A DNA stretch of 7,711 nucleotides from an uncultured Chlorobiota bacterium (GTDB lineage Bacteria > Bacteroidota > Bacteroidia > Bacteroidales > JAADGE01). Under the pieces are notes generated by a model. The model worked only from the letters and a program-made list of their open reading frames with translations. It did not search any database and was not told where the DNA came from. The translations under genes were made by a program, and so were the position numbers. Within the stretch, counting starts at the first letter, position 1, and the number at the start of each line of letters is the position of its first letter. Where the stretch lies: positions 1 to 7,711 of the forward strand of contig CAMZKQ010000049.1 in assembly GCA_947311265.1 (NCBI GenBank), read 5' to 3'. Shown here piece after piece: positions 6,197 through 7,711 of the stretch.

Positions 6197-7012
6197 TTGA
6201 AACAAAGAGCAATAACAGGAACCCTATTTGTGGCAGTGCTTATGGGCGGAATACTTTTTCACCCTTACGCCTTTTTAGCAGTATTTGGGCTTATTGTTGT
6301 ACTCTCGCTATATGAGTTTTACGGTCTGCTTGAAAAAGATGGAAAGTCGCCACAAAAACTACTCGGCACAATAATTGGTACGTTTTTTTTTACAAGCATA
6401 TTTCTTGTTTCACAAGAAATTATGCCCACTAGTTATTTGGTCGGGTTTATCCCGATAGGCATTTTATTATTTATTGCAGAGTTGTACCGAAAAAAAGAAA
6501 GCCCTTACACAGGGCTAGCATTTACAATGCTAGGGTTTTTATACATTGCCCTGCCTTTTTCATCGCTAAATTACTTGATTAATAACCCATTGCTAGGCAA
6601 AGGGTTTCATTATGAATTTTTGCTAGCTTTTTTTGTTCTTATCTGGACAGGCGATACGGGGGCATATTTAGTGGGTTCGCAAATAGGAAAACGCAGGCTT
6701 TTTGAACGTATTTCGCCAAAAAAATCGTGGGAAGGAAGCATCGGTGGGCTAATTACTGCAATGGCAGTAAGTTGGTTTTTTTCTCATTATTTCCCCGTAC
6801 TAAACCTTTGGCAATGGTTTGGATTTGCAGCAATAGCAGTCGTTTTTGGCACTTATGGCGATTTGGTAGAATCCTTATTTAAACGCAAGCTAGGCATCAA
6901 AGATTCTGGCACAATATTACCCGGGCACGGCGGAATGCTCGACCGTTTTGATAGTGCAATACTTGCCGCACCTGCAATTTTCACTTACATTTATAGCATT
7001 GCAAATTTTTAA
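6197..7012 (+). CDS. cdsA: Phosphatidate cytidylyltransferase (CDP-diacylglycerol synthase)
   Basis: CdsA makes CDP-diacylglycerol from phosphatidic acid and CTP at the cytoplasmic membrane, the branch point for all phospholipid head groups. The 271-residue protein has several hydrophobic membrane segments from residue 7 onwards and the complete CDS signature at 226-252: S-x-x-K-R, K-D-S-G, then PGHGGMLDRFD, which includes the metal-binding acidic residues. The length is typical. The start is TTG at 6197, giving the expected family N-terminus MKQRAITG; it lies one base after the TAA of the DUF2007 frame. No ATG nearby keeps this N-terminus, so the TTG choice is well supported, and translation is probably coupled to the upstream gene. 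psd follows on the same strand after 116 bp. Confidence 0.97.
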   Translation: MKQRAITGTLFVAVLMGGILFHPYAFLAVFGLIVVLSLYEFYGLLEKDGKSPQKLLGTIIGTFFFTSIFLVSQEIMPTSYLVGFIPIGILLFIAELYRKKESPYTGLAFTMLGFLYIALPFSSLNYLINNPLLGKGFHYEFLLAFFVLIWTGDTGAYLVGSQIGKRRLFERISPKKSWEGSIGGLITAMAVSWFFSHYFPVLNLWQWFGFAAIAVVFGTYGDLVESLFKRKLGIKDSGTILPGHGGMLDRFDSAILAAPAIFTYIYSIANF

Positions 7013-7128
7013 GATTGAAGGCTATTTATTAAATTATAGATAATTATTTGATAACCTTTTTTGAAATGAGGGGAAACTAAAAGAATCCCCCCCAACCTAT
7101 AAATTTAAAACTTAAACAAAAATAAAAT

Positions 7129-7711
7129 ATGACAGTACACAAAGAAGGATTTCCTACCCTACTAATACTTATTGCCTTTTTGGGGATTTTAAATTTCTTG
7201 ATAGGCTATTTTTTAAACCCCATTTTTCAAATTATTATAGGCACAGCTTCGGTACTATTTTTCCTATTTATTTTGCAATTTTTTCGCTACCCCAATAGGA
7301 AAGTAATAAACCTCCCTGACGCCATAATTTCAGCCGCCGATGGCACTGTGGTCGTTATCGAAGAAACTACCGAAAACGAGTACTTTAAAGATAAACGCAT
7401 ACAAGTATCCGTATTTATGTCGGCACTAAATGTGCATATAAATTGGATGCCAATGGGCGGTATTATAAAATACTACAAACTCCACCAAGGGCTTTTCCTT
7501 TTGGCAAAAAACCCAAAATCGTCAACCGAAAACGAACGCTCATCTATTGTTGTGGAAGACCAAAAAGGAAGAAGCATACTTTTTCGCCAAGTTGCTGGAA
7601 TTATGGCACGCCGCATAGTTGCCCGAATTACCGAAGGTAAAACCCTAGAACAAGGGCACGAATTTGGCTTCATAAAATTTGGCTCACGAGTAGATATGTT
7701 CTTTCCGCTAG
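7129..7711 (+). CDS. psd: Phosphatidylserine decarboxylase, short membrane-anchored type, 3'-truncated
   Basis: Psd converts phosphatidylserine to phosphatidylethanolamine using a pyruvoyl group formed by self-cleavage. The frame is open from the ATG at 7129 to the window edge (194 codons plus one base). Residues 8-52 contain two hydrophobic segments that anchor the protein, followed by FFRYPNR (51-57), the metal- and substrate-region motif SAADGTVV (68-75), FMSALNVH (96-103) and SSTENERS (131-138). The cleavage region FGSR (184-187) predicts a beta/alpha split between Gly185 and Ser186 and places this in the short family of about 210-230 residues, so only a small C-terminal part is missing. 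Trp106 (in NVHINW) stands where relatives often have Arg. It lies downstream of cdsA on the same strand; the product of that enzyme feeds this pathway through PssA. The 116-bp gap shows only A/T-rich sequence and no clear promoter. Confidence 0.95.
   Translation, partial: MTVHKEGFPTLLILIAFLGILNFLIGYFLNPIFQIIIGTASVLFFLFILQFFRYPNRKVINLPDAIISAADGTVVVIEETTENEYFKDKRIQVSVFMSALNVHINWMPMGGIIKYYKLHQGLFLLAKNPKSSTENERSSIVVEDQKGRSILFRQVAGIMARRIVARITEGKTLEQGHEFGFIKFGSRVDMFFPL

Noticed and set aside
7070..7090. GGGGA...TCCCC inverted pair between cdsA and psd as a terminator or regulatory hairpin
   Set aside because: The stem is only 5 bp with an 11-base loop and no T run follows, so a terminator is not supported; the C run alone is not enough for any call.
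7443..7640. Plus-strand open frame of 65 residues near the right edge
   Set aside because: It is out of frame inside psd, whose motifs read continuously from 7129 to the window end.

Overview
The window looks like ordinary chromosomal DNA of a member of the Bacteroidota. The composition is AT-rich. Genes are preceded by A/T-rich leaders with no Shine-Dalgarno sequence, there is a TAnnTTTG-type -7 promoter element in the one divergent intergenic region, and the gene families (CreD, DUF2007 repeats, CdsA next to a short membrane-anchored Psd) fit that phylum. The assignment is an inference from these traits; no single marker fixes a genus.

Layout, left to right. (1) The 3' three quarters of prfA (release factor 1), followed 17 bp later by a small thioredoxin-fold protein that lacks the CxxC active site; a perfect 16-bp hairpin terminator closes this pair. 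(2) A gene-free stretch of about 520 bp. Most of it is a symmetric repeat element (about 1273-1705): two related, foldable units of just under 100 bp at either end of an AT-rich spacer, bounded by a 19-bp terminal inverted repeat. It resembles a non-autonomous mobile element or REP-like pair and carries no transposase. (3) A secreted START-domain protein and the inner-membrane protein CreD, both on the plus strand. (4) aroA (EPSP synthase, shikimate pathway) on the minus strand, converging on creD with only 12 bp between the stop codons. (5) Divergent from aroA, a tandem array of DUF2007 domains now split into two overlapping frames, most simply by a one-base frameshift in an A-rich tract. (6) cdsA, starting with TTG one base after the preceding stop, and then psd, which runs off the right edge.

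Functionally, cdsA and psd act in one pathway: CDP-diacylglycerol synthesis, then (after a PssA step not in this window) decarboxylation of phosphatidylserine to phosphatidylethanolamine. The START protein and CreD also concern the envelope or lipids. prfA and aroA are housekeeping genes. I see no defence system, CRISPR array, tRNA, rRNA or prophage. The two most unusual items are the repeat element at 1273-1705 and the broken five-domain DUF2007 array; the thioredoxin-like protein with a CGRMGPMC motif is third.
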